Source: Actinomycetota bacterium (GTDB lineage: Bacteria; Actinomycetota; Acidimicrobiia; IMCC26256; VFJJ01). From it: a stretch of 64,000 nucleotides of DNA. Of this stretch, positions 63,167 to 64,000 are shown piece after piece (position 1 is the first letter of the stretch; every line of letters starts with the position of its first letter). Made by a program: the position numbers and the translations under genes. The notes under the pieces were generated by a model. That model did not search any database, had not been told where the DNA came from, and saw nothing but the letters and a program-made list of their open reading frames with translations. Location of the stretch: the NCBI GenBank assembly GCA_009886115.1, contig VFJJ01000001.1:1-64000 (forward strand). The letters run 5' to 3'.

Positions 63167-63672
63167 ATGACGACATCGGGACGGCGCGTGGCGATCGGCG
63201 TGCAGCCTCATGTCACAACCCGCACCATGGGTATCCTCGATGTTGCGAGGCACGTGGCCGACAGGGGATTGGCGTCGATCTTCCTATGCGAGCACACCCA
63301 TGTCCCCGTCGATTCGGCGCGCAGCGAGTCGCCGTTGGGGCGCTTCCCCGAGTGGATCAAGTACATGCTCGACCCCTACGTGGCCTTGTCGTTCGTCGCC
63401 GCGACGACCGAGCTGGAGGTGGGCACGGCCGTCGGGTTGCCAGCCCAGCACGACCCGATCGCGCTGGCCAAAGCCATTGCCACGCTCGACCATCTGAGTG
63501 GCGGACGGTTCGTGTTCGGGGTCGGCTGGGGGTGGTTGCGCGAGGAGTTCGAAGACCACGGCGGAAGCGGGCGAACCAGCTCGGACTCCGGCGTGTCCTC
63601 GTGCAGGTCAGGGAGGAGCGAATGGATCATCTGGAGGCCGTTCTCGATGAGGCTGCCGGAGCTCTCCAATGA
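63167..63672 (+). pseudogene. LLM-class oxidoreductase, internally deleted and frameshifted
   Basis: The N-terminal half is typical (VAIGVQPHVTTRTMGILDVA, IFLCEHTHVPVD, GGRFVFGVGWGWLREEFEDH) up to about 63558. The next part of the barrel is missing, and the C-terminal piece QLGLRRVLVQVREERMDHLE, with LDEAAGAL after it, appears in another frame, ending at 63672. Family members are ~300 residues; only about 165 remain. The original frame runs on to 63787 as non-homologous sequence. Confidence 0.7.
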
Positions 63673-63802
63673 AAGGGGCAGCGGTGGGAACATCTTGACA
63701 CTTGCGTCAGATGCCTGGTACGACATGCCGGCTGCACACCCGTGGGCAATGGGACATCGAAAGCCCGTGACCCGAAACCTGACCTGAGAGGACCGCTCGC
63801 CG

Positions 63803-64000
63803 ATGGAGCTCGGAATCTTCATCCAGACCCCGGTGTTCAAGCACCACCGCGAAGGCAACCCGGGATACGAGCATCAGAAGCTCATGCAGGATCTGGAGGT
63901 TGCGATCGCGGCTGACAAGGCCGGGTTCAAGTACCTGCTGGCATCAGAGCACCATTTCCTCGACGAGTACTCGCACCTGTCGGCCAACGATGTCGTGCTC
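63803..64000 (+). CDS. LLM-class flavin-dependent oxidoreductase, 3' end outside window
   Basis: ATG 63803 with GAGAGG upstream opens a frame that runs to the window edge (66 codons). The N-terminus MELGIFIQTPVFKHHREGNP, then KAGFKYLLASEHHFLDEYSH, is a clear luciferase-like monooxygenase start (strand 1 and the E-HHF loop). The protein is incomplete here. It follows the broken LLM gene at 63167. Confidence 0.85.
   Translation, partial: MELGIFIQTPVFKHHREGNPGYEHQKLMQDLEVAIAADKAGFKYLLASEHHFLDEYSHLSANDVVL

Overview
The window is high-GC DNA from an actinobacterium. Supporting evidence: many GTG starts, start-stop (ATGA) overlaps, four LLM-class (F420-type) oxidoreductase loci, an NDMA-dependent-type alcohol dehydrogenase, a 13E12/DUF222 HNH gene with an actinobacterial LexA box, and fused Liv-type transporter genes. 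An Acidimicrobiia-like soil or freshwater organism fits best, but no rRNA or marker gene is present, so the class is an inference.

Layout. 1-6.2 kb (+): an internally deleted acyl-CoA carboxylase gene, two SDRs (one truncated), a barrel protein, an amidohydrolase and a P450. 6.3-13.5 kb: a DUF234 ATPase, an SDR, a phosphotransferase-like protein, and a minus-strand operon of a signal-less Liv-type binding protein, a crotonase and a second P450. 13.5-20.8 kb: the SOS-boxed HNH gene, a GFO/IDH/MocA oxidoreductase, a minus-strand operon (PRISE reductase, LLM, SDR, SMP-30 remnant) and another LLM gene. 20.8-23.5 kb: a VapBC-type toxin-antitoxin pair and a wrecked cyclase/AAA/LuxR regulator. 23.5-26 kb: SDR, putative Fe/2OG oxygenase and NTF2-like protein. 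26-32.7 kb: a branched-chain-type ABC uptake system in which LivH, LivM and LivG are one polypeptide and LivF is fused to an MFS permease, divergent from a lipoprotein binding protein. 32.8-42.3 kb: alcohol dehydrogenase, two divergent P450s, D-aminoacylase-like amidohydrolase, Baeyer-Villiger-type monooxygenase, amidohydrolase and DUF2237. 42.3-53.5 kb: sulfatase, two SDRs, esterase, peroxiredoxin-like protein, a double acyl-CoA dehydrogenase, a frameshifted phosphotransferase-like gene, and a thiolase-like/DUF35 pair. 53.6-64 kb: isochorismatase-fold protein, NTF2-like protein, SDR, epimerase, frameshifted cyclase, dienelactone hydrolase, molybdopterin oxidoreductase remnant, hydrolase-P450 pair, barrel protein, a broken LLM gene and the start of another.

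Taken together this looks like a catabolic island for hydrophobic alicyclic or lipid-like substrates. Uptake would be by the hybrid Liv/MFS system, oxygenation by five P450s and a BVMO, redox steps by about ten SDRs and the LLM enzymes, hydrolysis by esterases and amidohydrolases, and beta-oxidation-like chain shortening by the acyl-CoA dehydrogenase, crotonase and thiolase-like genes. No substrate is proven by the sequence.

Two structural themes stand out. Several genes are broken by large internal deletions or single-base frameshifts next to intact neighbours. Intergenic gaps carry two families of recurring 47-bp palindromes and several short tandem repeats abutting start or stop codons. 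No rRNA, complete tRNA, CRISPR, transposase or phage gene was found.
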